DNA of 64,000 nucleotides from Lachnospiraceae bacterium G41. GTDB taxonomy: Bacteria > Bacillota > Clostridia > Lachnospirales > Lachnospiraceae. Shown here piece after piece: positions 34,119 through 42,286 of this stretch. The position numbers were made by a program, and so were the translations under genes. The stretch spans positions 62,001 to 126,000 of the forward strand of contig FNEU01000003.1 of assembly GCA_900100245.1 (NCBI GenBank), read 5' to 3'. Numbering within the stretch: position 1 is the stretch's first letter; the number at the start of each line of letters is the position of its first letter. Under the pieces are notes generated by a model. It ran no database searches. It was not told where the DNA came from and saw only the letters and a program-made list of their open reading frames with translations.

Positions 34119-34985
34119 ATGAAAAAAACAAAGGGCAGTCTGACACTTGAAGCAGCAATTGTTTTACCGATTTTTTTAAGTCTGGCAATTTCTCTTATAT
34201 CTGTTTTGGAAATGATGAATCTTTATGCGAGGGTGGAATTTGCTTTGCATGAGACGGCGAGGGAAATATCACTAATGGAATACCCCGCTAATTATGTGAA
34301 GACCTTCGGAGAGGAATTTCTTGACAAAGATTATGAAATTGAACTGCCTGATGCGAATATCCTAAACCCTCTAGTATCCGAAACGCTTGTGCGAGCGATG
34401 TTTACTGACAATTTCGGATATAAAAATCTGAACAATTCCCTGATAAAAAACGGCGAAGCGGGAATCTTCTTTTTCAGAAGTGACATTATAAACGAAAAAG
34501 GCGACATAGATCTGATAGTAACCTACAAGGTTGAGCCGCTTTTTAATATGTTCGGTCTGGGCAAAATGACATTTTGCAACAGGGTAAAAATGCATTCATG
34601 GACCGGATATATAAAAGAAAAACATGAAGAAGATGAATATGTTTATATAACGGATAACGCAAGCGTTTATCACACAAGGAGAGATTGCACGCATCTTTGT
34701 CTGACTATAAATTCCGTTACGATATCGGAACTGGGTAAATGCAGAAATAAAGACGGTAAAATCTATAAGGCATGCAAAAAATGCGGAAGCGATGAAAACG
34801 GATCGGGGTATTTTTATATCACTCCTTATGGGGAGGTATACCATACAAGTCTTTCGTGCAGCGGGTTAAAAAGAACCATATATAAAGTCAGGCTTTCCGA
34901 AGTCACAGGACTTGGTGAATGTGAAAGATGTAGGAATTATAAAGAAGGTGAAATCATAGAAAAGGGAGAAAATGGATCCGATTAA
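34119..34985 (+). CDS. TadE-like pseudopilin with two C-terminal His/Cys knuckles
   Basis: A 288-residue protein. The N-terminus KGSLTLEAAIVLPIFLSLAISLISVL is a TadE-type pseudopilin helix with the conserved Glu at position 11. Residues 40-170 are an extracytoplasmic beta-rich part. The tail has two related units: VYHTRRDC (H185, C190) with CKKC (C219, C222), and VYHTSLSC (H242, C247) with CERC (C268, C271). This YH-x4-C ... CxxC arrangement looks like a small metal-binding knuckle and is duplicated here. GGGAGGA precedes the ATG. It overlaps the second peptidase gene by 14 bp. Confidence 0.82.
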   Translation: MKKTKGSLTLEAAIVLPIFLSLAISLISVLEMMNLYARVEFALHETAREISLMEYPANYVKTFGEEFLDKDYEIELPDANILNPLVSETLVRAMFTDNFGYKNLNNSLIKNGEAGIFFFRSDIINEKGDIDLIVTYKVEPLFNMFGLGKMTFCNRVKMHSWTGYIKEKHEEDEYVYITDNASVYHTRRDCTHLCLTINSVTISELGKCRNKDGKIYKACKKCGSDENGSGYFYITPYGEVYHTSLSCSGLKRTIYKVRLSEVTGLGECERCRNYKEGEIIEKGENGSD

Positions 34986-35412
34986 AAGCGTAAGGTTTGC
35001 ACTTGTTTTTATTGTGCTTGTTATTGAAGCATTAAAGGATTTTCGGAAAAAAGAAGTTAATATTCCGGTTTTAGGGATTTTGGTTGTAGCAGCCATGGTT
35101 ATGATTTTTTTAGGAAAAGATATTTCTGTATCAAATGCAATAATCGGGCTTGCGGAAGGTTTATTGCTGATTCTTGTTTCCGTTATGACAAAAGGCCAGA
35201 TTGGAATGGGAGACGGGATACTGCTTGCGGCGTGTGGTCTTATGCTTGGAGGGAAGGATAATATGGTAATGTTCTTCTTTGCGTGCTTAAGCAGCGCAAT
35301 TGTTTCGGTTTTGATAATGATAATTAAGAAAGCTGATAAAAAGACAACGATTCCGTTTGTTCCTTTTATGATCCCGGGGTTTCTGATTATGGTTTTGTTG
35401 TCGCTTGGATGA
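34972..35412 (+). CDS. Prepilin peptidase, A24 family (TadV/CpaA-like), second copy
   Basis: A 146-residue membrane protein with four to five helices. The catalytic aspartates fit D23 (EALKDFRKKEVNIP) and D81 in the canonical GxGD motif (GQIGMGDGILLA). It would cleave Flp and TadE-like prepilins in the membrane. Its ATG lies 14 bp inside the preceding TadE-like gene, and its stop overlaps the next TadE-like gene by 4 bp, so it is embedded between its probable substrates. The presence of two A24 enzymes in one locus suggests split duties. Confidence 0.82.
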   Translation: MDPIKSVRFALVFIVLVIEALKDFRKKEVNIPVLGILVVAAMVMIFLGKDISVSNAIIGLAEGLLLILVSVMTKGQIGMGDGILLAACGLMLGGKDNMVMFFFACLSSAIVSVLIMIIKKADKKTTIPFVPFMIPGFLIMVLLSLG

Positions 35413-35939
35413 CAGAAAGCAGGATAAAGGTGTTTAGGAAGACAGAACTTAAATATATTAAAGGAAGTTTTACCATTGAATGTGCATTGATTATGCCGGT
35501 TATTCTTTTATGCATTGTTTCGATAATGTGGCTAATGATTTATATGTATGACGAAAATGTGATTTACAGGTCATTGGTACATGCGGTATTGGCAGCAGAT
35601 TATCACGAGTCGGATTCTAACAACGAACTGAAGAATGAAATTGAAGAAAGAGTTTATGAGGATTTGAAAGGGCAACTTGTCGGAGTTAGTGATGCAGAAG
35701 TTATTGTAAAAGTTGGAAAGAATAATGTTAGTGCAAAAGTGGAGGCAAAACTCGGAATGCCCAAGGATATCCCGGGCATGTCAGAACTGGGCGAGATAGA
35801 AGTTGAAGTAAAAGGAATGAGAAAGTTTGGCGCGGATATTATTCTTGATGTAAGAAGAGTTAAGGCAGTTTATGATATAGCAGAAAAACTGGCTGGGAGT
35901 GAAAATGATACGGAAATCCCGGAACTGGAGGGAGAATGA
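35409..35939 (+). CDS. TadE/TadF-like pseudopilin
   Basis: A 176-residue protein with a short basic N-terminus, then KGSFTIECALIMPVILLCIVSIMWLMIYMY, which is the TadE-type hydrophobic pilin segment with the conserved Glu (E24) in FTIE. The rest is an acidic, lysine-rich extracytoplasmic region with valine-rich strands, probably a minor pilus subunit. It overlaps the peptidase stop by 4 bp and the FHA gene by 4 bp, so it is inside a fully coupled operon. Confidence 0.82.
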   Translation: MTESRIKVFRKTELKYIKGSFTIECALIMPVILLCIVSIMWLMIYMYDENVIYRSLVHAVLAADYHESDSNNELKNEIEERVYEDLKGQLVGVSDAEVIVKVGKNNVSAKVEAKLGMPKDIPGMSELGEIEVEVKGMRKFGADIILDVRRVKAVYDIAEKLAGSENDTEIPELEGE

Positions 35940-37012
35940 AGGCGGAATGTGTAAGAGACTTAAACAGAAAATATTTGGTAATGACAGATGATTCTGACGG
36001 CTATCAGACAGAAATGCTATTAAGAAACAAAGCCGAAGGATTTATTCCGGTTAAAAAGATTGACTGGGATAACGAAATCAGGCTTTATTACGATATTACA
36101 GGGAAACAGTCCCTGGACAAGGGCTTTGTAAAAAGGAAAATATCTTATCAGGAACTTTCGGAACTTTTATACTCAATTAGCTGTCAGGTAAAGGAATGTA
36201 AGAGATTGTTCCTTGATGTTTCGGGTATAGTTCTTTCACCGGAATATATCTATATGGATTTGAGTAATGACAGATTCTATTGGATTTTTTATCCGTGTAA
36301 TAAGGATTCGCATGAAATTATGGATCTGGCGGAATATCTATTGGAACATATAGATAACAGCAATCATGCGGCGGTAAGAACAGTGTATGAACTGTATCGA
36401 AGGGCAAAGGAAGGCAGTATTGATGCCGAAAACCTGTATGAAATCCTTAAAGCCGAAAAAGAAGAAGAGGAAACAGTCAGCCAGGAAGTCAGCGACAGCA
36501 TTCAAAACAGTAAAAAAGCGGTTATAAAAGAAAAGGAAATGCATAAAAGCAAAATTGAGAAAGCAATTGACAGGCTGTTTGATTCATTAAAATCCAAACT
36601 TGCGGAAAGAAAACCGCCGGAAAAAGAGTTTGAATATGAGAATTTTGATAATGAATTAAGAGAGGAAGATGATATAGTGGCCGACACGGAATTCGGAACG
36701 GTACTGATAACTCTTCCTGAAGGAAACTCAAGAAAATTAATCAGCAGAGACAATTCGATTCCCGATGCAAAACTGGACTTTTTCCCTTGTGTTTTGGGTT
36801 CCAGACAGGATTGTGTGGATATTCTCCTAAATGACAGGAGTGTATCCAGAATGCATGCTCAAATAGATGAAGCTCAAGGGAGATTGTATTTATATGATCT
36901 GAACTCAACCAACGGTACCTTTGTAAACGGGCAGCGCATTAAATCGGAAGAGTATGAAATAAAGGAAGGAGACGAGATACAGATAGGAAATGTAAGGTTT
37001 GTTCTTGCATAA
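35936..37012 (+). CDS. DUF6382 and FHA domain protein
   Basis: A 358-residue cytoplasmic protein. Residues 1-180 match the DUF6382 domain seen next to Tad loci of Clostridia (KAECVRDLNRKYLVM start). A charged linker (190-260) leads to an FHA domain at about 282-358, with GSRQDCVDI, the RSVSRMHAQI phosphothreonine-binding loop and LNSTNGTFVNGQRI. FHA domains bind phosphothreonine peptides, so this may link pilus assembly to a Ser/Thr kinase, which is not in the window. It starts with a 4-bp overlap (ATGA) and is the last gene of the Tad locus. Confidence 0.85.
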   Translation: MKAECVRDLNRKYLVMTDDSDGYQTEMLLRNKAEGFIPVKKIDWDNEIRLYYDITGKQSLDKGFVKRKISYQELSELLYSISCQVKECKRLFLDVSGIVLSPEYIYMDLSNDRFYWIFYPCNKDSHEIMDLAEYLLEHIDNSNHAAVRTVYELYRRAKEGSIDAENLYEILKAEKEEEETVSQEVSDSIQNSKKAVIKEKEMHKSKIEKAIDRLFDSLKSKLAERKPPEKEFEYENFDNELREEDDIVADTEFGTVLITLPEGNSRKLISRDNSIPDAKLDFFPCVLGSRQDCVDILLNDRSVSRMHAQIDEAQGRLYLYDLNSTNGTFVNGQRIKSEEYEIKEGDEIQIGNVRFVLA

Positions 37013-37054
37013 AGGGTTTAAAACCAAAAACAAGGCTTGCCGTCTTAAATTTGC

Positions 37055-37083
37055 TTGCTTATAAAAATAGACGATATTATAAT
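37055..37083 (+). promoter_or_regulatory. Promoter of the HIT gene
   Basis: TTGCTT (37055-37060), a 17-bp spacer and a perfect TATAAT (37078-37083). No clear terminator is seen between the Tad locus and this promoter. Confidence 0.65.
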
Positions 37084-37144
37084 TGAATATGCCGAGTAGT
37101 AAAGTAATTAGGGCGTAGAAAAATACTTAATCAGGAGAAAACAA

Positions 37145-37552
37145 ATGAAAGACGATTGCATTTTCTGCAAGCTTGCAAACGGAGTATTTCCCACCAATTC
37201 AATATATGAGGATGAGGATTTTAACGTTATTCTCGACGTAGGTCCCGCTACCAAGGGTCATGCGCTCATCTTACCAAAGGAGCATTATGCGAATCTTTAT
37301 GAGCTTCCCGAAGAAAAAGCTGCCAAAGTCATGATTCTTGCGAAGAAACTTGCTACCAAGATGACCGAAAGACTCGGAGCCGACGGATTTAACCTGGTTC
37401 AGAACAACGGTACCTGTGCCGGTCAGACTGTTTTTCATTTCCATTTTCATCTGATTCCCAGATATGAAAACGACGGTCAGAATATGCTTTGGAATCCGAC
37501 CTCGCCTTCAGCTGAAGAACTCGCTAACATTAAAGATATTCTTACAAAATAA
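37145..37552 (+). CDS. HIT family nucleotide-binding hydrolase
   Basis: A 135-residue histidine triad protein. CIFC near the start is half of the zinc site seen in many bacterial HIT proteins; VGPATKGHALILPKEH forms the nucleotide pocket; the active-site triad is HFHFHLIPR. Members hydrolyse adenosine 5'-phosphoramidates or dinucleoside polyphosphates in the cytoplasm. CAGGAG precedes the ATG. It probably shares its promoter with the DUF3137-like membrane gene 13 bp downstream. Confidence 0.93.
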   Translation: MKDDCIFCKLANGVFPTNSIYEDEDFNVILDVGPATKGHALILPKEHYANLYELPEEKAAKVMILAKKLATKMTERLGADGFNLVQNNGTCAGQTVFHFHFHLIPRYENDGQNMLWNPTSPSAEELANIKDILTK

Positions 37553-37565
37553 TTTGGAGGTCTTT

Positions 37566-38486
37566 ATGGCTGAAACAACTGAAAAAACCACAGCGAGTGT
37601 TTCCGCTGAAGAGAGCGTGAACGCACTCAGAATTAAATATCTTCAGGCAGACATAATATGGAAAGTTGTTTCCCTGCTTGTTTTTGTTGCTACAGGAGTA
37701 TATGTAGTCCTTGTTTTTAAGAAGGTCATTAACCTCACGCTCTGGGGCAATTCATTAGTTGTGCTTTTGCTTCTTGTAGCAATTTTTGTCTGTGTTTATA
37801 TGCTTCCCCATTTCCTTAAGATGGGCTCGAAGCACAAAGCATATTCGTCCAAATACAAAGAGGCGTTTTTAAAGCCCACACTCGAGGAAGCTTTTTCAAA
37901 GGGCGAATACAACGAAACTGAGAAAATTTCCACGAGAGATTTAACCAGAAATTCGATGATTAAAAAAGCAAAGAGTGCAGTGGCAAATGACTGTATCAGC
38001 GGAGTTTACAAAAAGATTCCGTTCTTAAGATATGATCTTGCTCTTCGTTATGGTAAGAAAAAAGCCGGTTCGGACTGCGTAATGATAGTGGCGCAAATCA
38101 AGACCCGCTTAAAATCCGAAGTGCAGATAATCGGAAACGATTTTAAAATCGGCGGAATGGATTATGAACAACCTGAGTCTTTCTGCAAAATATTAAGTTC
38201 AAATGAGAAATTTGATTCGAAATTTTCCGTTTATGCCAAGGATCAGGACGACGGACAGAAATTCTTAAGAGATTCTCTTGCAACAAAGATAGCCAAATTC
38301 AAAGCAGGAGGTCCGATTGCATTATTCTTTGACAAAGATGAAGTAAGTCTTATCATCAGACGAAATAAGGATGCAATGGAAGCGCCTGTATACAAAAAAG
38401 TCCAGAAATCTCGCGCCGTAAAAGAGGCCAACGACGAAGTAGAAATCATAAAAGAATGGATCGAAGTTCTGGAAGACTGTATATAG
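37566..38486 (+). CDS. DUF3137-like membrane protein
   Basis: A 306-residue protein with a short Thr/Ser/Glu-rich N-terminus, two membrane helices (about 31-51 and 57-79) and a cytoplasmic domain. The segment ISGVYKKIPFLRYDL and the overall layout resemble DUF3137 proteins, whose function is unknown. The open frame extends back into the HIT gene, but TTGGAGG lies 5-8 bp before the ATG at 37566, so that is the start. A strong terminator follows. Confidence 0.7.
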   Translation: MAETTEKTTASVSAEESVNALRIKYLQADIIWKVVSLLVFVATGVYVVLVFKKVINLTLWGNSLVVLLLLVAIFVCVYMLPHFLKMGSKHKAYSSKYKEAFLKPTLEEAFSKGEYNETEKISTRDLTRNSMIKKAKSAVANDCISGVYKKIPFLRYDLALRYGKKKAGSDCVMIVAQIKTRLKSEVQIIGNDFKIGGMDYEQPESFCKILSSNEKFDSKFSVYAKDQDDGQKFLRDSLATKIAKFKAGGPIALFFDKDEVSLIIRRNKDAMEAPVYKKVQKSRAVKEANDEVEIIKEWIEVLEDCI

Positions 38487-38524
38487 TCTATAAGTTTTTA
38501 TTTTGATAATTTGTATTGGCAGAT

Positions 38525-38564
38525 AAAAAAGAGATTCGCTGTTTAAACGAATCTCTTTTTTTTT
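38525..38564. terminator. Bidirectional terminator between the DUF3137-like gene and murG
   Basis: A perfect stem of at least 14 bp (AAAAAAGAGATTCG with its complement, 9-nt loop) has T runs on both strands. Confidence 0.9.
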
Positions 38565-38571
38565 CTCTTTC

Positions 38572-39645
38572 TTATGGACGGTTTATAACCGCATCCTCAA
38601 TGAGTGCGATTATCTTGTCAATTGCATTTATCTGATTGCTCTCACTCATCGCTGCAATATATTTTTCTTTATTTTCATCGAGCTCTTTTACTTTTTGTAC
38701 CAGTGTAATCTCGTCCAAATCTTCTTCCTGAAGAACCAGTGAAAATCCCTGCGATTCGAATGAGTTTGCATTTAAAATCTGGTCTCCTCTGCTGGCGGCC
38801 TTGGATAAAGGAATCAAGAGATTGGGCTTTCTTAACGACAAGAGTTCGCAGATGGCATTTGCGCCGGCTCTTGAGATAACCAAATCGCTCATTGCCATTA
38901 CATCTTTTAATTCACTCTTTAAATATTCGTACTGCTTGTAGCCTTCAGTGGTTAAAAGCAGATTGTCAATTCTTCCGTTACCGCACAGATGAACTACCTG
39001 ATAATCTTTTAGGAGTTCGGGAAGTGCCTTTCTTACTGCCTTGTTAATCGCAACTGATCCTGTGCTTCCGCCGATTACCATGATGACGGGTTTTTCTTTA
39101 TTAAAGCCACACATCTCTCTGGCAGCGTCTGCATTTCCATCAAAAAGTTCCGCTCTGACCGGAGAGCCTGTAAGTTCGGCTTTATCCTTTGGCAGTTTTT
39201 CCACGGTTTCGGGGAAATTACAGCAGACCTTAAGTGCCTTGGGAATGCAAAGTTTGTTGGCAAGTCCCGGAGTTAAATCCGATTCGTGAATAATGCAGGG
39301 GATTTTTAAACTTGCAGCTGCACGTACAATGGGAACGGCCACATATCCGCCCTTTGAAAATACCACATCGGGTTTGACTTCTTTTAGGTATTTTTTTGCC
39401 TCATGATAACCCTTGATAACCTTAAAAGGATCGGTCAAATTCTTTGGATCAATATATCTTCTTAATTTTCCGACGGGAACTCCATAGTAAGGAATGTCAA
39501 AATCTGCGATAAGTTTCTTTTCGATTCCGTCCACGGAACCCATGTATGTTACTTCGTATCCCAACTCTTTTAATTTGGGCAAAAGCGCCAGATTCGGCGT
39601 TACATGACCGGCTGTACCACCACCGGTAAGAACTATTTTTTTCAT
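38572..39645 (-). CDS. murG: UDP-N-acetylglucosamine transferase MurG
   Basis: A 357-residue GT28 glycosyltransferase that adds GlcNAc to lipid I to make lipid II on the inner face of the membrane. Typical features are the glycine-rich loop GGGTAGHVTPNLAL, the VFSKGGYVAVPIVRAA acceptor segment, HESDLTPGLANK, and the donor-site GGSTGSVAINKAVR and SRAGANAICELL. Two in-frame ATG codons lie close together; the ATG at 39645 is preferred because GAGG sits 8 bp upstream of it and only 2 bp before the one at 39651. The gene stands alone, away from a division/cell-wall cluster. Confidence 0.95.
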   Translation of the reverse strand: MKKIVLTGGGTAGHVTPNLALLPKLKELGYEVTYMGSVDGIEKKLIADFDIPYYGVPVGKLRRYIDPKNLTDPFKVIKGYHEAKKYLKEVKPDVVFSKGGYVAVPIVRAAASLKIPCIIHESDLTPGLANKLCIPKALKVCCNFPETVEKLPKDKAELTGSPVRAELFDGNADAAREMCGFNKEKPVIMVIGGSTGSVAINKAVRKALPELLKDYQVVHLCGNGRIDNLLLTTEGYKQYEYLKSELKDVMAMSDLVISRAGANAICELLSLRKPNLLIPLSKAASRGDQILNANSFESQGFSLVLQEEDLDEITLVQKVKELDENKEKYIAAMSESNQINAIDKIIALIEDAVINRP

Positions 39646-39708
39646 TTCCATAACCTCAAAACTTTTATATTTTTAGCAAAAATATATTAAGCCGAACTTT
39701 CGAAAAGC

Positions 39709-39717
39709 ATTATAGCA
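39709..39717 (-). promoter_or_regulatory. Extended -10 promoter of murG
   Basis: On the minus strand TGC is followed directly by a perfect TATAAT (39714-39709). TGGAAA 17 bp upstream is a weak -35. The leader is about 57-60 nt. Confidence 0.55.
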
Positions 39718-39769
39718 AAAAAATTCGGGTATTTCCATTATTTTAAAACATCTGTTTATGAATGTTATG

Positions 39770-39798
39770 TTGATAAAAAGGCAATACCAGGGTATAAT
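39770..39798 (+). promoter_or_regulatory. Promoter of the vapBC operon
   Basis: TTGATA (39770-39775), a 17-bp spacer and a perfect TATAAT (39793-39798), directly followed by the inverted-repeat operator. Confidence 0.75.
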
Positions 39799-39799
39799 G

Positions 39800-39822
39800 T
39801 GTGTACAGGATGTATGTACACA
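39800..39822. promoter_or_regulatory. Inverted-repeat operator of vapBC
   Basis: TGTGTACA and TGTACACA form a perfect 8-bp inverted repeat with a 7-bp spacer, placed between the -10 box and the ribosome binding site. This is the expected binding site for the VapB(C) autorepressor. Confidence 0.7.
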
Positions 39823-39835
39823 AAGGAGATGCACT

Positions 39836-40072
39836 ATGACAACGACTAAAGTATTTAAAAACGGTAATAGTCAGGCTATTCGTATTCCGCAAAATATGAG
39901 AACGGACCAAAAAGATTTTTTCATACAAAAAATAGGAGAAATCTTTATTGCATATCCTACAGACGACCCTTGGGCCTGTACTCGTCAGGCTATCGGAGCA
40001 TTCCCGGATGATTTTATGAATGATCGCGAACAGCCTTCATGGAAGGAAGTATCCTCAAGGGAGGATTTGTAG
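39836..40072 (+). CDS. vapB: VapB-type antitoxin (AbrB/SpoVT fold)
   Basis: A 78-residue antitoxin. The N-terminus TTTKVFKNGNSQAIRIPQNM is the swapped-hairpin AbrB DNA-binding domain; the acidic/aromatic C-terminus (DDPWACTRQAIGAFPDDF) should wrap around the toxin. AAAGGAG lies 7 bp before the ATG at 39836; the open frame extends upstream into the promoter, but that part is not coding. It represses its own operon, probably through the inverted repeat just upstream. Its stop overlaps the VapC start by 1 bp. Confidence 0.9.
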   Translation: MTTTKVFKNGNSQAIRIPQNMRTDQKDFFIQKIGEIFIAYPTDDPWACTRQAIGAFPDDFMNDREQPSWKEVSSREDL

Positions 40073-40470
40073 TGTTTCTTTTAGATACTAATATATGTAT
40101 ATATCTTATGAAAAATACCTATCCGAAATTAACGGAGAGGCTTTTTTCTCATGACACTTCGGATATGGCGATTTCCGCTATTACTGTCTATGAACTCGAA
40201 TATGGAGTGGCCAAGAGTAAATGGGGAGATAAAACGAGGCAGAATATGCAACTGTTTCTGGCACCTTTTACTATAGTTCCGTTTGATGCGACAGATGCAA
40301 TGATAGCAGGACAGATTAGAAAATATTTGGAGCAGGAGGGTAACCCAATCGGTCCATATGATCTTCAGATTGCATCTCAGGCAATCGCGCGTAAAATGAC
40401 CGTCGTTACACACAATGTGGATGAATTTCGACGTGTTCCCGGGATTGTACTTGAAGACTGGGTTGTTTGA
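40072..40470 (+). CDS. vapC: VapC-type PIN domain ribonuclease toxin
   Basis: A 132-residue PIN-domain toxin. The acidic active site is intact: D5 (FLLDTNICIYLMK), E41 (TVYELEYG), D97 (IGPYDLQIA) and D117 (THNVDEF). VapC toxins cleave tRNA or rRNA when released from VapB. The GTG at 40072 is chosen: AGGGAGG lies about 8 bp upstream, and the codon overlaps the vapB stop (TAGTG), which fits coupled translation. The open frame begins further upstream but lacks support there. Confidence 0.92.
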   Translation: MFLLDTNICIYLMKNTYPKLTERLFSHDTSDMAISAITVYELEYGVAKSKWGDKTRQNMQLFLAPFTIVPFDATDAMIAGQIRKYLEQEGNPIGPYDLQIASQAIARKMTVVTHNVDEFRRVPGIVLEDWVV

Positions 40471-40488
40471 TTGTACAATAAAATTTCA

Positions 40489-40517
40489 TTTACACCCAAG
40501 GAATTATCTAATAAAAT
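40489..40517 (+). promoter_or_regulatory. Promoter of pgi
   Basis: TTTACA (40489-40494), a 17-bp spacer and TAAAAT (40512-40517), about 62 bp before the pgi start codon. No terminator is seen after vapC, so some read-through is likely. Confidence 0.6.
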
Positions 40518-40578
40518 ATATATGCTAAAAGAAAGCATAAAAAAATATTCAATTGAAATAAATTCGGAGGATAAAATT

Positions 40579-42159
40579 ATGGCAGAGTGGAAAAACCTCG
40601 ACACACTCGGGGCATTTAAAGAACTTAAGACTTTGGATAAGGTCAGCGTAAAAGAAGTCATGAGCGGCGAGAACGGCGCTAAGAGAGTTAAGACTTACAG
40701 CGTACCCATGGCAGCAGGCCTTTCATATAATTATGCGGCAAAGGCAGTAAACGACAATATCCTTGACTGCTTTGAGAAACTCGCTGCAGAGGCTGAGCTT
40801 ACAGAGAAATTCGAAGAACTTTTCAACGGCGCAGTTATCAATACAGGTGAAAAGAGACTCGTTCTTCATCATCTTACACGTTCACAGCTCGGAAACGACG
40901 TTGTCAAAGACGGCGTAAACAAGAGAGAATTTTATGTTGCACAGCAGAAGAAAATCGAAGAATTTGCCAACGATGTTCACGCAGGCAAGATTACAAACGC
41001 AGCAGGCGAGAAATTCACCACAGTAGTTCAGATAGGTATCGGCGGTTCCGATTTAGGCCCCCGTGCAATCTATATCGCCCTTGAAAACTGGGCTAAGAAA
41101 ACCGGGAATTTTAACATGGAAGCAAAGTTTATCAGCAATGTTGACCCTGATGATGCAGCAGGCGTTCTTGCGGGAATCGATGTTGCACATTCACTTTTCG
41201 TACTTGTTTCAAAGTCCGGTACCACACTTGAGACATTAACAAACGAATCCTTCGTAAAAGATGCGCTCGCAAAGGCTGGTCTTGACGCATCCAACCACAT
41301 GGTTGCAGTTACAAGTGAGACTTCACCTCTTGCTTCAAACAGCGGATATCTTAAAGCATTCTTTATGGATGACTTTATCGGCGGACGTTTTTCATCATGT
41401 TCTGCAGTTGGCGGCGCAGTTTTATCACTCGCGTTCACTCCCGAAGTATTTGCACGTTTCTTAAACGGTGCTGCTGAGGAAGACAAGCTTGCAACAAACA
41501 AGAGCATAAAAGAAAACCCTGCAATGCTTGATGCATTAATCGGTGTTTATGAAAGAAACGTTTTAGGCTTCCCTTCAACGGCACTTCTTCCTTATTCACA
41601 GGCATTGAGCCGTTTCCCCGCACATCTTCAGCAGGCTGATATGGAATCAAACGGCAAGTCAGTTAACAGATTTGGCGAGTTCGTAAATTATCCTACAGGC
41701 CCCGTTCTCTTCGGTGAGCCCGGTACCAACGGACAGCATTCGTTCTATCAGCTCTTACATCAGGGAACAGACATCATTCCCTTGCAGTTCATCGGATTCA
41801 ACGACAGCCAGTTAGGTGTTGATGTAAACATTCAGGGCTCTACCAGCCAGAAGAAACTCTGTGCTAACGTTGCAGCTCAGATTATCGCATTTGCATGCGG
41901 CAAAGATGACGAAAACAACAACAAGAAATTCGCGGGCAACCGTCCTTCAAGTATCATCATCGGCAAGCAGTTAACTCCCGAGTCGATGGGTGCACTCCTT
42001 TCACACTTTGAAAACAAGATTATGTTCCAGGGCTTCCTTTGGAATGTAAACAGCTTCGATCAGGAAGGAGTTCAGCTCGGCAAAGTTCTTGCAAAGAAGG
42101 TTCTTGCACATGATACAGACGGAGCTTTAAAAGAATATAGCGATCTTTTCGAAATCTAA
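40579..42159 (+). CDS. pgi: Glucose-6-phosphate isomerase
   Basis: A 526-residue phosphoglucose isomerase that interconverts glucose 6-phosphate and fructose 6-phosphate in glycolysis. QIGIGGSDLGPRAIYIAL, FVLVSKSGTTLETLTN and GGRFSSCSAVGGAVLS are the phosphosugar-binding loops; FGEPGTNGQHSFYQLLHQG carries the catalytic Glu/His region near residues 377-396. The frame runs open 36 codons upstream, but CGGAGG lies 6 bp before the ATG at 40579, where homology starts. It has its own promoter and a strong terminator. Confidence 0.95.
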   Translation: MAEWKNLDTLGAFKELKTLDKVSVKEVMSGENGAKRVKTYSVPMAAGLSYNYAAKAVNDNILDCFEKLAAEAELTEKFEELFNGAVINTGEKRLVLHHLTRSQLGNDVVKDGVNKREFYVAQQKKIEEFANDVHAGKITNAAGEKFTTVVQIGIGGSDLGPRAIYIALENWAKKTGNFNMEAKFISNVDPDDAAGVLAGIDVAHSLFVLVSKSGTTLETLTNESFVKDALAKAGLDASNHMVAVTSETSPLASNSGYLKAFFMDDFIGGRFSSCSAVGGAVLSLAFTPEVFARFLNGAAEEDKLATNKSIKENPAMLDALIGVYERNVLGFPSTALLPYSQALSRFPAHLQQADMESNGKSVNRFGEFVNYPTGPVLFGEPGTNGQHSFYQLLHQGTDIIPLQFIGFNDSQLGVDVNIQGSTSQKKLCANVAAQIIAFACGKDDENNNKKFAGNRPSSIIIGKQLTPESMGALLSHFENKIMFQGFLWNVNSFDQEGVQLGKVLAKKVLAHDTDGALKEYSDLFEI

Positions 42160-42183
42160 ACTTATATATCTTTTATGATTTTT

Positions 42184-42218
42184 TGCCGGATACCCGCGGG
42201 TGTCCGGCATATTTTTTT
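42184..42218 (+). terminator. Terminator after pgi
   Basis: TGCCGGA-ACCC pairs with GGGT-TCCGGCA around a GC-rich loop, followed by seven T residues. Confidence 0.88.
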
Positions 42219-42286
42219 ATCGTTAATGTTTTCTTTTTACGTGCCGATATATAAATATAGGGTTTAGAGATATAAGGAGTTTAGCA

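Noticed and set aside
37464-37565. Longer start of the DUF3137-like gene inside the HIT gene
   Set aside because: The extension overlaps conserved HIT codons; GGAGG and the typical N-terminus fit the ATG at 37566.
39758-39835. Longer VapB start
   Set aside because: It would cover the promoter and operator; the AbrB domain starts at the ATG at 39836 behind AAAGGAG.
40530-40555. Hairpin ATGCT/AGCAT before pgi as a vapBC terminator
   Set aside because: The stem is only 5 bp and the tail on the plus strand is A-rich, not T-rich.
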